This document shows, piece by piece, positions 1 through 9,830 of a stretch of 64,000 nt of DNA. Source of the DNA: Panopea generosa (taxonomy: Eukaryota > Mollusca > Bivalvia > Adapedonta > Hiatellidae); NCBI GenBank assembly GCA_029582155.1, contig CM055911.1, positions 24,877,514 to 24,941,513 of the forward strand. The letters run 5' to 3'. Numbering within the stretch: position 1 is the stretch's first letter; each line of letters begins with the position of its first letter. The notes under the pieces are model-generated. The model was not told the origin of the DNA, ran no database searches, and saw only the letters and a program-made list of their open reading frames with translations. Position numbers and translations under genes: made by a program.

Positions 1-134
1 AGACTGGGTGGGGTATCTTGTCAGATTTATACCTGATTTGTGGCATGATTGTTCAACAGGACAGCTGCAGTTCAAATATAATTATGCATGAAGAGTAGAT
101 TTTTTTCAAATGGAGATTAATGTTCGTAGGTTAT

Positions 135-290
135 GTCATGGTGGTGGAGGAAGGCATCAGAAGCATGATCTGAGTAGAAGCACCAGCTTTTTGAAGTATC
201 TTCAAAACTTTTCATATAAAATTTTGGAACTGAGCTGGGCTTAGGCTGCCTGGCCACAGCGGAACTGGGAACCATAAAAGCAACATGGTG
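135..290 (-). mobile_element. SINE-A fragment
   Basis: Decayed, reversed copy of the tRNA-Leu-like SINE best preserved at 22394-22655. The GTGGAGGAAGGC block, the GAGTAGAAGCACC block and the AAAACTTTTCATATAAAATT block appear in the expected reverse order. The tRNA-like head ends in a GGCCACAG remnant. The first ~35 bases of the window also resemble part of SINE-C (GACTGGGTGGGGTATC). Confidence 0.6.
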
Positions 291-344
291 GCGCATCACA
301 CAACACTATGCAGTCAAGCAGCCTGCCTCTGGAAGTTACAGATA

Positions 345-960
345 TAGGGGTGAAAATAAGGGAATGGAAGGGGAATATTAGGGTGATAGTAAGGGGATGG
401 AAGGGGAATACATGATTGTATCAGGGTGAAAAGAAGGGGATTGAAGGGGAATATTAGGGTGATAGTAAGGGGATAGAAGGGGAATATCGGTGAAAATAAG
501 GGGATGGAAGGGGAATATTAGGGTAAAAAATACATAAGGGGATGGAAGGGGAATATGAGGGTGAAAGTAAGGGTTGGAAAGGGAATATTAGGATGAAAGT
601 AAGGGGATTGAATGGGGAATAGAAGGGTAAAGTAAAGGGATTGAAGGGGGAATATTTGGGTGAAAGTAAGGGAATAGAAGGTGAATATTTGGGTGAAAAT
701 AAGGGGATGGAATGAGAATATAAGGGTAAAAGTATTGGGATGGAAGGGAATATTGGGGTAAAAGTAAGGGGATGGAAGGGGAATATAAGGGTGAAAGTAA
801 AGGGATAGAAAGGGGATATAGGGATGAAAGTAAGGTGAAGAAAGAGGAATATAAGATATAAATAAGGGGTGGGAAGAGGAATATAGGGATGAAAGTTGGG
901 GATGTAAGGAGAATATAAATGAAAAAGAAGGGATGGAAGGCGAATATAGGGGATTAAGGT
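345..960. repeat. G-rich minisatellite, about 34-36 bp unit
   Basis: Degenerate tandem repeat with core AAGGGGATGGAAGGGGAATA followed by a TAGGGTGAAAGT-like segment, roughly 17 units. Every unit carries three or four G-runs on the + strand, so it could fold as G-quadruplexes (inference). Units drift most toward 840-960. Confidence 0.92.
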
Positions 961-1588
961 AGGGATGTTATGACATCATGTCAATGGAAATACTTATTTT
1001 CAAATTGACTTTTATACCAACCTTATTTTTGCCTTTATTTTAATCAATGATTTAATTGTAGAATATTGTAATAGACTCTACCAACCTTGATTTGATTGCA
1101 AGGCAATGAATGTAGATGCTGATAATATCAAATGACATGACTTTTGTTTTTACACCAACGTTGTCCTTCTTCTGGGACAGCGATGACTGTGTTTACAAAT
1201 AAACAACAAACTTGAGAGCCAGTCTACAGAATTCCAGACTGGCATCATCAACATAGCAGAGGACATGCAGTGATCTATAATAAGACCCGCCATGTAGTTG
1301 TTCGCTTGGAATGACGGCTGACAACAGGTTGTCCATAAATAAAACAAGTTGAATACTGATGCTGTCAGACAAGATTAGCTGCTGGTAGTTGTATTTTCTT
1401 TTTGCTGTGGCATGAAACTGAATTTTTCTGGGCAATTTGGTTTTCCTGGTATAATCAGTTCCTGATATGTTTTCCTGGTTGACTGATAGTTCTAATTACT
1501 GATGCAGGTGGTTTCTTGCTTTTGTGCATCCAAGGTTACTGAACCTGCAGAATGAAACAAAAGTATGTTTTGTAAGAATGTATTTAGC
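961..1588. other. unassigned AT-rich DNA
   Basis: No array, SINE head or convincing exon seen. The short ORFs on the minus strand here lack splice context and recognisable domains. Confidence 0.5.
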
Positions 1589-1589
1589 T

Positions 1590-1647
1590 TTATGATATAT
1601 GCAGCTGATTTCCTGTTTTATGATATATACAGCTGGTTTCCTGTTTA
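1590..1647. repeat. 29-bp tandem duplication
   Basis: Two adjacent copies of a TATGATATAT(G/A)CAGCTG(A/G)TTTCCTGTTT segment, differing at two positions. Confidence 0.85.
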
Positions 1648-1818
1648 ATGCATTAAATAACCTAGAAAAATAAACATTTGAGAAGTCTAATTTTGAATGC
1701 ACTGAAAAAAGAGTAAAAAAAGTAAATCGTAAGAATAATCATTATAATTCTTATATTATTTAAAAATATAATATAACAGTCTGAAATACTGTTTTTTCTT
1801 ATTGTTTTATTTTTGATT

Positions 1819-2015
1819 TACCGTACACCTCCAAAATAACGAGGTGCGGAATGCATTTTTTGTAGATGTACCGGAAAAATAAGTTTAAATTGTGCATGTA
1901 ATGTGTCTAAGGCTATAAAACACATATTTTGTAGTAAAGACCAAATGCAAGAGTGTCAAGTCATTTTATTTTCTATAAAATGGGGGGGGGGGCATTTATT
2001 CCGGAGTTTACAGTA
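1819..2015. mobile_element. MITE, TACCGTA-type termini, copy 1
   Basis: About 197 bp. The left end starts TACCGTACACC and the right end, reverse-complemented, starts TACTGTAAACTCCGG then AATAAATGCCCC. The right half (AATAAATGCCCC..TAGAAAATAAAATGACT) matches the left half of the element at 45067-45756 in opposite orientation, which identifies the family. Contains an 11-G run at 1982-1992. TA at both ends suggests a TA target site (inference). Confidence 0.65.
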
Positions 2016-2225
2016 TGCATACTTTCTTGTACTGCCTAGATGAACCAAAAATAATGGTTTTTAACACAAAAGTAACTAATATCTAAAGCAATCTGTTTTG
2101 AATATAAGGTATCATTTGTTGATGTGTTTTCACTGTAAAAACTGTGGCAGTTGAGAATACGCAATTATCATTTCATATATCAGTTTTATACAACTGAAGG
2201 AGACATGCCAAATTCACTTGCCGAT

Positions 2226-2775
2226 TTAGTGGATGGTTGTGGGGTAACATCTAGTGGATTGTGGTGGGGTGCATTTAGTGGATGGTTGTTGGGGTGCATT
2301 TAGTGGATGGTTGTTGGGGTGCATTTAGTGGATGGTTGTGGAGGTGCATTTAGTAGATGGTTTTGGGGGTGCATTTAAGGGATGGTTTTGGGGGTGCATT
2401 TAGTAGATGGTTGTGGAGTTGCATTTAGTAGATGGTTTTGGGGTGCATTTAGTGGATGGTTGTGGGGGTGCATTTGGTGGATTGTTGTGGGGTGCATTTA
2501 GTGAATGGTTTTGAGGGTGCATTTAGTAGATGGTTGTGGGGGTGCATTTAGTGGATGGTTGTGGGGGTGCATTTAGTGGATGGTTGTTTGGGTAAATTTA
2601 GTAGATGGTTGTGGGGGTGCATTTAGTGGATGGTTGATTGGATGCATTTGGTGGATGGTTGTGGGGTTGGGGTGGGGTTGGCATTTGGTGGAAGGTTGTG
2701 GGATGGGGTCACATTTGGTGGATGGTTGTGGGGTGGGGGTTGCATTTGGTGGATGGTTGTGGGATGGGGATTTCG
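2226..2775. repeat. 25-bp GT-rich minisatellite
   Basis: About 22 copies of GGTGCATTTAGTGGATGGTT plus a GTGGG-type end, with units of 24-26 bp. Reads through as several overlapping short ORFs on both strands, which are products of the repeat. Confidence 0.95.
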
Positions 2776-2796
2776 GCAAGCATGCATATCAATACC

Positions 2797-3018
2797 GAAA
2801 AGTCTCATGATTTTTACAAGATCATTTACCTCTCAGCATTAAGGTCATAGGTTTTGTGTCCCAGTCACTCCAAAAGCTTTATGTGAGAAAGTTTTCCAGT
2901 TACTTGCGAAGGACGATGGTTCTACTCAGATTCATTTTGAGGTCGCCCGCCATCATTACAAACTGGATGTGCGATATTCAGCCTGACTTGTGTTGAAAAT
3001 TGAGTTACACCCCGCTTA
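2797..3018 (+). mobile_element. SINE-A copy, head decayed
   Basis: AAGATCATTTACCTCTCA, then CTTTATGTGAGAAAGTTTTC, CAGTTACTTGCG, GGACGATGGTTCTACTCAG and the TTGTGTTGAAAATTGAGTTA end follow the SINE-A order. The A-box part is barely recognisable. Confidence 0.8.
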
Positions 3019-3660
3019 AAAATATATATATACTTTTTCCCAAATTTATCTCAGGAAAAAAATTTGACACCCATTTCTACCTCGGTGGTCACCGGACCCT
3101 CCCCCAGCCCAATGAAAGAAAGACCCTAGATCCGTCTTCATGTCAGTTAAAGGCATTTGTAAAGCTGATTGTATCTATCAAGAAATAATTGTGCATTTAA
3201 GCTTTTTTCTTCATCACCAGATTTTGGTTAAAACATTACTGTTATTTGTTACCCAAATGTCACATTTCAAATTTGATAACCATTCTACAACTGTCAAGTG
3301 AAGTTTTGTCTCCATTTAGAACAAACACACAGAAAAAACAATTGTAAATAACCGTGTATTTGTCCCACTCAGACTTTGATAAGTTTACAAGTTTAAATGT
3401 CCGCCCCTTCCACAGTTGATAAATGTGGGATTTGTTGTTCCAGAATGAATTTGATTAACGAGACCATGTAGTATCGCTAATATAAATGTAAGTCATTACT
3501 TATGTATGTAGTAGGTGTGTGGGTTGATGCAACACATATAGTCTAATCATTTATTCAGATAGAAAACATAATTTATAAACAGACCACTTCTACATCATAC
3601 ATAGAAAACTATAACATAACTTAAAGATAAAGGAGGTGAGGGGTGGGTGGAGGGGGTGGT
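3019..3660. other. unassigned AT-rich DNA
   Basis: No repeat family or exon recognised. The short + strand ORF at 3000-3188 starts inside the SINE-A tail and is not supported. Confidence 0.45.
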
Positions 3661-3661
3661 G

Positions 3662-4060
3662 TTTTCAGTGGCAAAGTGGTCTGAGATGCCATTTCCAGGT
3701 CAATTACCTCTTGCTATCGTCTTAGTATGGAGCCCTGGGGCCGTATTCACCAACCGTTCTTGAGAATATTCTTAGACTTGAGTTTGAAAATCTAAATTTC
3801 AAACTTAGATATCCAGTTTACCATGACAGGTAGAATAATTTTGAGAGTTTATATGACTATATATTAGGTATCTCAACACGCTTGCAAATTTTGACCTCAA
3901 ACAATGGCCTCTAGGTGTGTTTATCAAAATTCATTCTTGAGTTCAAGTCTAAGAATATTCTTAAGAATGGTTGGTGAATACCGCCCCCAGGCTCAATCTA
4001 AAAGTTTAATGAGAACATGAGAAAAAGATTGCCAGGAAGCTCAGGTTCCCTATTCAAAAT
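3662..4060 (+). mobile_element. SINE-A split by a fold-back MITE
   Basis: The SINE-A head (AGTGGCAAAGTGGTCTGAGA.., then ATTACCTCTTGCTATCG) runs to about 3736. It resumes after the insert at about 3989 with CTCAATCTAAAAGTTTAATG. The break falls in the B-box region. Confidence 0.7.
3737..3988. mobile_element. fold-back MITE inside SINE-A
   Basis: Long terminal inverted repeats of about 45 bp. The left end reads GGGGCCGTATTCACCAACC and the right end, reverse-complemented, reads GGGGGCGGTATTCACCAACC. Both continue into TTCTTRAGAATATTCTTAGA. Flanks GAGCC and GGCTC may extend the inverted repeat. No coding capacity. Confidence 0.88.
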
Positions 4061-4079
4061 CATTGTTACATCTGCAAAT

Positions 4080-4320
4080 AGGTTCTCCGTGGGCAAGTGC
4101 TCTTAGGAGCTGTCTGTTAACTCTTGATGCCGAGGCTATTGGTTCGAGCCCAGCTTGGTAAAATAAAAAATATATTTGTGGGAAAATTTGCCAGTTTATA
4201 GCAGAAGAATGTTGGTTCTACTTATTCATTCTGAGGTATTTTGCCACCATTAAAACTAGATATGCTAAAATATATATGCATAACCACAATGGGTTGAAAA
4301 TGGTGTTAAACCACAGCCAA
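4080..4320 (+). mobile_element. SINE-A, diverged full-length copy
   Basis: Head GTTCTCCGTGGGCAAGTG, B-box-like GGTTCGAGCCCAGCTTGG, body TTGCCAGTTTATAGCAGAAG, and tail GGGTTGAAAATGGTGTTAAA. About 75% similar by eye to the copy at 22394. Confidence 0.85.
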
Positions 4321-4324
4321 AGAA

Positions 4325-4970
4325 TTATTACCGATACTGGATATTCTGGTGTGAATTTGAAAACCAACGGAAGAATACACTGGAGTCAAATTGCTCCTAA
4401 CAAGGAAAAATAAAATGACAAAAAAACATGTGAAGAACATTATGTTCATGGCTTTTTTTCTTGAACAATGAAAAATACAACGATTAAAATGCAAGGTGAA
4501 GTTATGATAAAAAAAATGAATAATTTATTATGAATAATGCAGAATAAACCGGTAACAGCTATAACAAAAAAAACAACTATGAAAAGAATCTAAAAACTGC
4601 ATACCAGCATAACTACCAAATATAAAATGGGCATAAAATGTATAGGATGTTTATTGTGTACACTGTTTGTCTCTCTGTCAGAATAACACCCCTTCTAAAT
4701 TGATATTAAATTGGTCCAAAACAAGAATGGAAGAGTCTATTAGAGGAATTCTGCAAGTTAAGGGGTGAGCAAGTATGTGTATATGTATATAACTACTGGT
4801 ATACTGGTGGCTGTTGCTGCCAGTCTACATTGTAGAAAAATCTGCTGCTGCATCCAGAGCTATGCTAGAAATTCCTGGCAGGTTGTTGGTATTCTATAAA
4901 TAGCCTGTCCATATATAGAAATGGAAACTCCGCTGTCTCTCTTCCTGTTTACTCAGGCAGTGGAGGACGG
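4325..4970. other. unassigned AT-rich DNA
   Basis: Nothing recognised. A local patch at 4790-4870 is slightly richer in GC but has no open frame with splice sites. Confidence 0.4.
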
Positions 4971-4975
4971 AGATT

Positions 4976-5050
4976 CTGTCTTTAAAAACTTAGAGGAAAG
5001 AATTGTGTTACTTGCTGTCTTTAAAAACTTAGAGGAAAGAATTGTGTTAC
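4976..5050. repeat. 39-bp exact tandem duplication (1.9 copies)
   Basis: CTGTCTTTAAAAACTTAGAG..GTGTTACTTG occurs twice head to tail with no mismatch in the shared part, which implies a recent event. Confidence 0.93.
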
Positions 5051-5395
5051 ATGTAATATATCTTGTAATGCAACTAATATAATGAAATTTGGTATAATTT
5101 TGATAAAGATTTGTCCGAAATGGTGTCCATGAAATAATGAATTTAGCAGAATGATTTTTTTTCTCATAAAATTAGATTAAAATGTCATATTACTAGCTGC
5201 AGTGGGCACTATAATTATATATTTGTTAGCATTCTTTCATATGTTGGCAAACTCGATCCTTATAGTGTTGGTGGATTCCGTTGTTTGTTGTTATTTATCT
5301 TATATTCACATTGTGGGCATTCTCCTTTCTTTGGGAACACTATACCTATTTTATTATAATCTGTAATAATATAGAACCTGGTATCTCCCGAATCA

Positions 5396-5620
5396 GGACT
5401 ATTAACCTCCAATGAAAAAGCAGGGAATTCCATGCCTGTCCCACAATTCATAGCTATTGAATGCTTTCTTCATTTGAAACTTTCAGGCATCTTTTGATTC
5501 ATGGAATTGTTAGAGATGTTCTGAATGTGCTTACTAAACTTCAACGTCATTCAAATGTACCATGAAGCAACTGACCAATTAACTTAGTCAAATATTGTGG
5601 CCTTTCCAGCATTAAATTTA
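5396..5620. repeat. dispersed repeat, copy 1 (mate at 63440)
   Basis: ATTAACCTCCAATGAAAAAG, GCAGGGAATTC(C/T)ATGCCTG, ATTGAATGCTT and CAGCATT blocks are shared in order and orientation with 63440-63585. This copy has about 66 extra bases between two GCTT tetranucleotides (5462-5530), absent from the other. The family is not identified. Confidence 0.8.
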
Positions 5621-5704
5621 CTTACCAATCAGCATTGATAGATGATAGCAAATCAGTTTGCTGGTTTAGCAGACTCAATCTGCAGACTATTCAAACATCT
5701 CTTT

Positions 5705-6030
5705 GTTTTGTGGGCAGTCTCCTTATTTTATAGATAATGTTCTGGTGTTGTGGGCACAATTTCCTCTTAAATGGACAATTTTACTCTACTTATGACAAAT
5801 TTCCTAATTTTGTTGCCATTATCTCAGTTTTATGACATTCTCTTTATTTTGTGGAAAATCTCTTTATATTGCCATATTTTGTGGACAATTGTCTTATTAG
5901 GGTGACAATCTCTTTATTTTGTGGGCATCTTCCCTGTTTTATGGGTAGATTCCTTATTTGGAGTGGGGGGGGGGGGGGGGGCATTCTCCTCACTTTTTGT
6001 GCAGTCTCCCTATTTTGTTAACAATCATAA
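5705..6030. repeat. degenerate minisatellite, TATTTTGTGGACAATCTC-like unit
   Basis: About a dozen drifting units of 25-30 bp built on TTTATTTTGTGGGCAGTCTC. A 17-base G run lies inside at 5965-5981. Confidence 0.8.
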
Positions 6031-6378
6031 ACATAGGGTGAACATCTTTATTCTTCAACAAAATATCATTTAATATAAAATTTTCGAACATTGACAATGG
6101 CATTATTATGAATTTAATTTCACAATGCATGAGGGCTAGAAATGGGTTTCCCCTGGGAAACAAGATCTAGTTTTCACTTTATCTTCAAAGAATGATAATC
6201 AGACCTCCATAGGTAATTAATTTACCAGATTCGTTAATTGGTTTCTATAATGAAAGTTTATTATATGAGAAAAGAAAATTTCATAGTTACTGTAGTGGTT
6301 TGTTCTTAAATTAAAAAAAGGCCAAGCATGTTTGGAAATGCATATTGAATATTGGTACTTTTGTTCAAATTATTGATA

Positions 6379-6556
6379 AACAATCAAGCCTGTCTTAAGG
6401 AGCCAGTCAAGGGAGCAATAGTGACCCTTTAAGACAGGTTGTTGCTTAATACAGATTTATTTACTCTTAAGGCATAGAAATGGGAAATGGAAAATATGGT
6501 TGCTTCAGACAGCTTGCTGCTTAATAGAGGTGACCACTTGTGCAGGTTTGACTGCA
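6379..6556. mobile_element. TA-MITE copy 1
   Basis: Begins CAATCAAGCCTGTCTTAAGG and ends GGTTTGACTGCATGTA. The inner part has TTGCTTAATACAG and GGTGACCACTTG. Same family as 13742, 46467 and 62956; termini pair as inverted repeats. Confidence 0.85.
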
Positions 6557-6669
6557 TGTATATGGTAGAAAAATATAACAATCATTTCATAATAGCTTAC
6601 ACCATAATATGTTGAGAGAAACATTTGCATAAGTTCCACAGTTGATATATTGTCTTATTCCATAGTCAT

Positions 6670-6954
6670 TAGCTGGGCCCGATTAGCTCAGTCTGTTACA
6701 CGTGTGACTATCAATTCAGGGGTCGTGCGTTCGAATCCCCGCCCGGCAACAGTCTCCGTGATGATTGATATACGACATTGTGTTTCATTATCATTCGTCT
6801 CTCACCGCTGATTCAAGTGAGAAAGTTATCAGTTATTTGCGGAGATGGGGTGTGCTCGAGTACTGGTTAATCCCTTGAAACAGTGGTTAGGTTAACTGAT
6901 CGTCTGTTAGCCCTCGATGGCATAAAAATGAGGCTAAATATTCAATCAATCGAT
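6670..6954 (+). mobile_element. SINE-B, intact, with 10-bp TSD
   Basis: Reference copy of SINE-B. The tRNA-like head has A box TAGCTCAGTCTG, an anticodon-like loop CTATCAA, and B box GTTCGAATCC. The tRNA-unrelated body is TCTCTCACCGCTGATTCAAG.., and the tail is GGCATAAAAATGAGGCTAAA then CAATCAATC. The exact direct repeat CCATAGTCAT at 6660-6669 and 6955-6964 is the target-site duplication. Such elements are transcribed by RNA polymerase III from the internal boxes and moved by LINE proteins (established for SINEs). Confidence 0.95.
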
Positions 6955-6964
6955 CCATAGTCAT

Positions 6965-7660
6965 GATATTGATATCGTGGTCTGACGCTTTGGCTCCTGG
7001 GAACCAAGTTATAGCCAGGCAGCAATTGTATTATTTGCTATAAAAAGTCTAGCAAATTAGAAAAATTAGAAAATGGAAGATTGATGTACTTAATATAAAA
7101 GTACATAAATGCCAAACACATTGCGTAATGGGAGATGAATATTATTTGCTATAAAATTAAAGCCAAAGAAATTGGGAAATGGGAGATGAATATTATGTGT
7201 TATAAAAAATTTCAAGCAAATTGGAAAATGGAAGTAATACATATTACAATGTTGGCTATGAAATAATTTGGGATTTTAAAAAAAAAACACAACATAGAAA
7301 TGGAAATAATACATACTGCAGTATCTGGTTCAATTAGTAGGCCATGACAGAATTTGGGATGTGGAAATATTGTACCCCATGCCCCCCACCATTATGATTA
7401 ATTAAGAACCTCCTTATTCTCTTCCCCTCGAGTTTATGTAATAACTAATCACAGAGCCTCTCAAACATACTTCATTCCTGGAACTCGGTTCCCAGCTCAT
7501 GCTGGTAATATAAACCTACTTTATCTGAAGCTGCTGGAAACCAGCTGCGGGTTCACCTTATGCAAGTTTGTATGAGAGAAAGTTTTGTGTTGTTGATGCC
7601 TTATTCTTGATTTATGTGTTTATTTTTGGATTTTCTTGGATTATTCATCTCTCGCTTACA
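6965..7660. other. unassigned AT-rich DNA
   Basis: Three loose repeats of an AAATTGGGAAATGGGAGATGAA-like segment occur at about 7050-7230. Otherwise nothing recognised. Confidence 0.45.
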
Positions 7661-7661
7661 G

Positions 7662-7919
7662 AGTGTACACAGTGTGTTTTACCAACTTTTTTAGTACCCG
7701 GGGATTAAATATTTTAAGTTTTCAAGTTTGATTGGACTCTTTTGTGTGATATATTGTGATATATTTAACTCATTTTGCTTATGAAGAACTTGTTCTTTTA
7801 ATAAAAACAAAAGTTCAAAGTTCGTGTTCAAGTATCCAAACACCTGATTTTCTGGAGTAACTGCATTTGATTTGTATTCCACAAGAAGGGGAATTTGTTC
7901 CTAAAAGAGTTTAATTGAG
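7662..7919 (+). other. candidate non-coding (5'-UTR or lncRNA) exon
   Basis: Bounded on the left by a strong acceptor (ATCTCTCGCTTACAG, AG at 7660-7661) and on the right by a near-perfect donor (TTGAG|GTAAGTAAAC, GT at 7920). All three frames contain stops, so it would be untranslated. It is a sequence-pattern call only. A promoter and partner exon are not visible. Confidence 0.25.
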
Positions 7920-8061
7920 GTAAGTAAACTTTTCTACGATAATTGAAAACAGGTTTGATTATTACTGAATGTTAGAAACTTATTTTGTTACATTGCCCAG
8001 TTTAATGTTTTATTGTCAGACTGCAGTATTAGAGCATGAAGGTGCTAGGTGCAAATGAATA

Positions 8062-8169
8062 ATGGCGGCACATAGAACATTGGCGCTGTGGGTGATTGTC
8101 TTATTGTTGTTGTTTACCGTTGCTGTGCTGAAAACAGTAACTGTGATAATTATAGGAAGGAATGTATAG
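8062..8169 (+). CDS. candidate signal-peptide-like short ORF or first exon
   Basis: A 35-codon ORF starting ATGGCGGCA with A at -3 and G at +4 (strong initiation context) and an in-frame TGA six bases upstream. The product starts MAAHR, then has a long hydrophobic run (TLALWVIVLLLLFTVAVL), as in a signal peptide or membrane anchor. A GTAACT donor at 8137 would end the exon after 25 codons in phase 0. It lies about 140 bp beyond the candidate untranslated exon. No family is recognised. The ORF is short enough to be chance, and no downstream exon can be assigned. Confidence 0.22.
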   Translation: MAAHRTLALWVIVLLLLFTVAVLKTVTVIIIGRNV

Positions 8170-8204
8170 TTACATATTCTGAATATCAGCTCAGTGGTAT
8201 ACAT

Positions 8205-8226
8205 TATGTATATATATATATATATT
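8205..8226. repeat. (TA)n microsatellite
   Basis: About 9 uninterrupted TA units after a TATG step. Confidence 0.9.
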
Positions 8227-8700
8227 AACCTGAGCAGACAAGAGTGGGGGGGAGGGGGGAGTAGAATGTTGTTTACATCTGTTCCTAGCACTTAATGTCT
8301 TCTGCGCTGTTATTAAACACAACAAAAATGGTCGCCAATGCTCTCAAATGACTACAATATTTGTGAATTTATTTGAAACAAAATAACTTAGATAATGTAT
8401 ATTTATATTGTGGCTTGTGATGCATCATGATGTAATGTCGTTAAGAGGAATGTATATGCTAATTGGCCAAGCCAGTCATTAATTAATGGGCAATTAAGTA
8501 GGAACCTATCAAGTTACTGTATGTAGTATGTATGTTAATTTGGTTGCTGTTTGTATTATATTTGATCAACATTGTTTAGCTTATAATAATATATTTTAGC
8601 TCGATTGTGAAGAAAACTTATTAAAGCTTATTTAAACCGCTGTCGAGTCTGCTTCCCTGGGTGAAACCAGTACAGCGTGAATGGCCAACACTATCCATTA
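8227..8700. other. unassigned AT-rich DNA
   Basis: Nothing recognised except, at 8675-8708, a reversed A-box-like TAGTGTAATGGATAGTG remnant of a tRNA-derived head. Confidence 0.4.
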
Positions 8701-8707
8701 CACTACC

Positions 8708-8835
8708 CCTGCTTTCTTAGCTCAGTCGGTTATGCATCTGACTATCAATCCAGGGGGCATGAGTTTGAATCCCCGCCCAGCAACAGTCTCCATGATGATT
8801 GATATATGACATTCTCTTTCATTTTCATTGTTTGC
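8708..8835 (+). mobile_element. SINE-B, 3'-truncated
   Basis: Head TTAGCTCAGTCGG, GACTATCAATCCAG, GAGTTTGAATCCCCGCCCAG, then TCCATGATGATTGATATATG. The body stops near TTGTTTGCCACTTAG. Lies just upstream of a SINE-C. Confidence 0.88.
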
Positions 8836-8879
8836 CACTTAGTTGTATTCTAAGTAACTGCTGCTCTTTAAAATGAACA

Positions 8880-9172
8880 CCCAAGCATGGTAGAGCATCC
8901 GTCTCTCATGTGGATGGTTTATAGGTTCAATCCCAGGCTGGGTCATATAAAAGACATTTAAATAGTACAAGAAGCTTCCTCACTTGGTGCTCACCATTTA
9001 GAGGAATCAGTGAGGATAACATATGTCTTGTTGAACAGAAGTCAGTATATTGGGACTGGGTGGGATATCATACCATGTGTCTGCAGCGTAATACTTCAGA
9101 ATACTGACTCAAGTAGACATTGTTGCCATATGACTGAGAAAAAAAAATGTTCAAAGCAAAGCTAAACACCAT
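8880..9172 (+). mobile_element. SINE-C, near full length
   Basis: Head GCATGGTAGAGCATCCGTCT and GGTTCAATCCCAGGCTGGGT, middle CTGGGTGGGATATCATACCA, end AAGCTAAACACCATACAATA. Matches the reference copy at 28605 throughout. Confidence 0.9.
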
Positions 9173-9328
9173 ACAATAATTCTTTTTAAATAATAATGAA
9201 ATAGTCCAGAAAACTAGGATGTTTACCTCTCTATTTCATCCCTAAAGTTATATAATGATAGCATGGTCCAAAGTTTAATTACTTTTTTTGAATGACCGGA
9301 TTTTACTCATTGTTTTCAACACACATCA

Positions 9329-9648
9329 GGTTATATTATGACATATCAGGTTATATTATGGCATATCAGGTTATATTATGGCATATCAGGTTATATTATG
9401 ACATATCAGGTTATATTATGACATATCAGGTTATATTATGGCATATCAGGTTATATTATGGCATATCAGGTTATATTATGACATATCAGGTTATATTATG
9501 ACATATCAGGTTATATTATGGCATATCAGGTTATATTATGACATATCAGGTTATATTATGACATATCAAGTTATATTATGACATATCAGGTTATATTATG
9601 GCATATCAGGTTATATTATGACATATCAGGTTATATTATGGCATATCC
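9329..9648. repeat. 20-bp minisatellite born inside SINE-A
   Basis: Sixteen copies of TTATATTATGRCATATCAGG. The unit corresponds to the SINE-A 3' region between CATTTCAG and CATATCCAG, present once in other copies. Units differ almost only by A or G at one position. The stop-free reading across it is a by-product. Confidence 0.97.
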
Positions 9649-9741
9649 AGTTTTACTCATGGAGGAAGACCTCAGACATAGAACCACCATCCTTCCACAT
9701 GTAACTGACAAACTTCCTCACATAAAGTTTTTGGAGCATGC

Positions 9742-9761
9742 GGGGGGGGGGGGGGGGGGGG
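9742..9761. repeat. 20-base poly-G run
   Basis: Uninterrupted G run in the former B-box region of the reversed SINE-A. The length in the assembly may be uncertain. Confidence 0.95.
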
Positions 9762-9830
9762 ACCCCAACTTACGACCTTAGTGGTGACAGGTTCATGAGA
9801 CAGCATCTTAGATCACTCGACCATGCCAAA

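Larger units (their letters stand above)
9282..9830 (-). mobile_element. SINE-A interrupted by its own minisatellite
   Basis: Read on the minus strand: the head (GGCATGGTCGAGTGATCTAA..) ends near 9830. The body contains AACTTTATGTGAGGAAG and GGTGGTTCTATG. The 3' end near 9282-9328 has TGTTGAAAACAATGAG. Between body and 3' end the TTATATTATG segment has expanded (9329-9648). Confidence 0.88.

Noticed and set aside
345..960. telomere-like G-rich repeat
   Set aside because: The unit is about 35 bp and lacks a TTAGGG-type hexamer array; it is a minisatellite.
6675..6750. tRNA gene at the SINE-B head (and similar heads in SINE-A and SINE-C)
   Set aside because: Boxes are present but stems are imperfect, and each head runs into a shared non-tRNA body with TSDs, so these are SINEs.
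9292..9781. + strand ORFs with GYIMAYQVILWHI repeats
   Set aside because: Products of the 20-bp minisatellite inside SINE-A.
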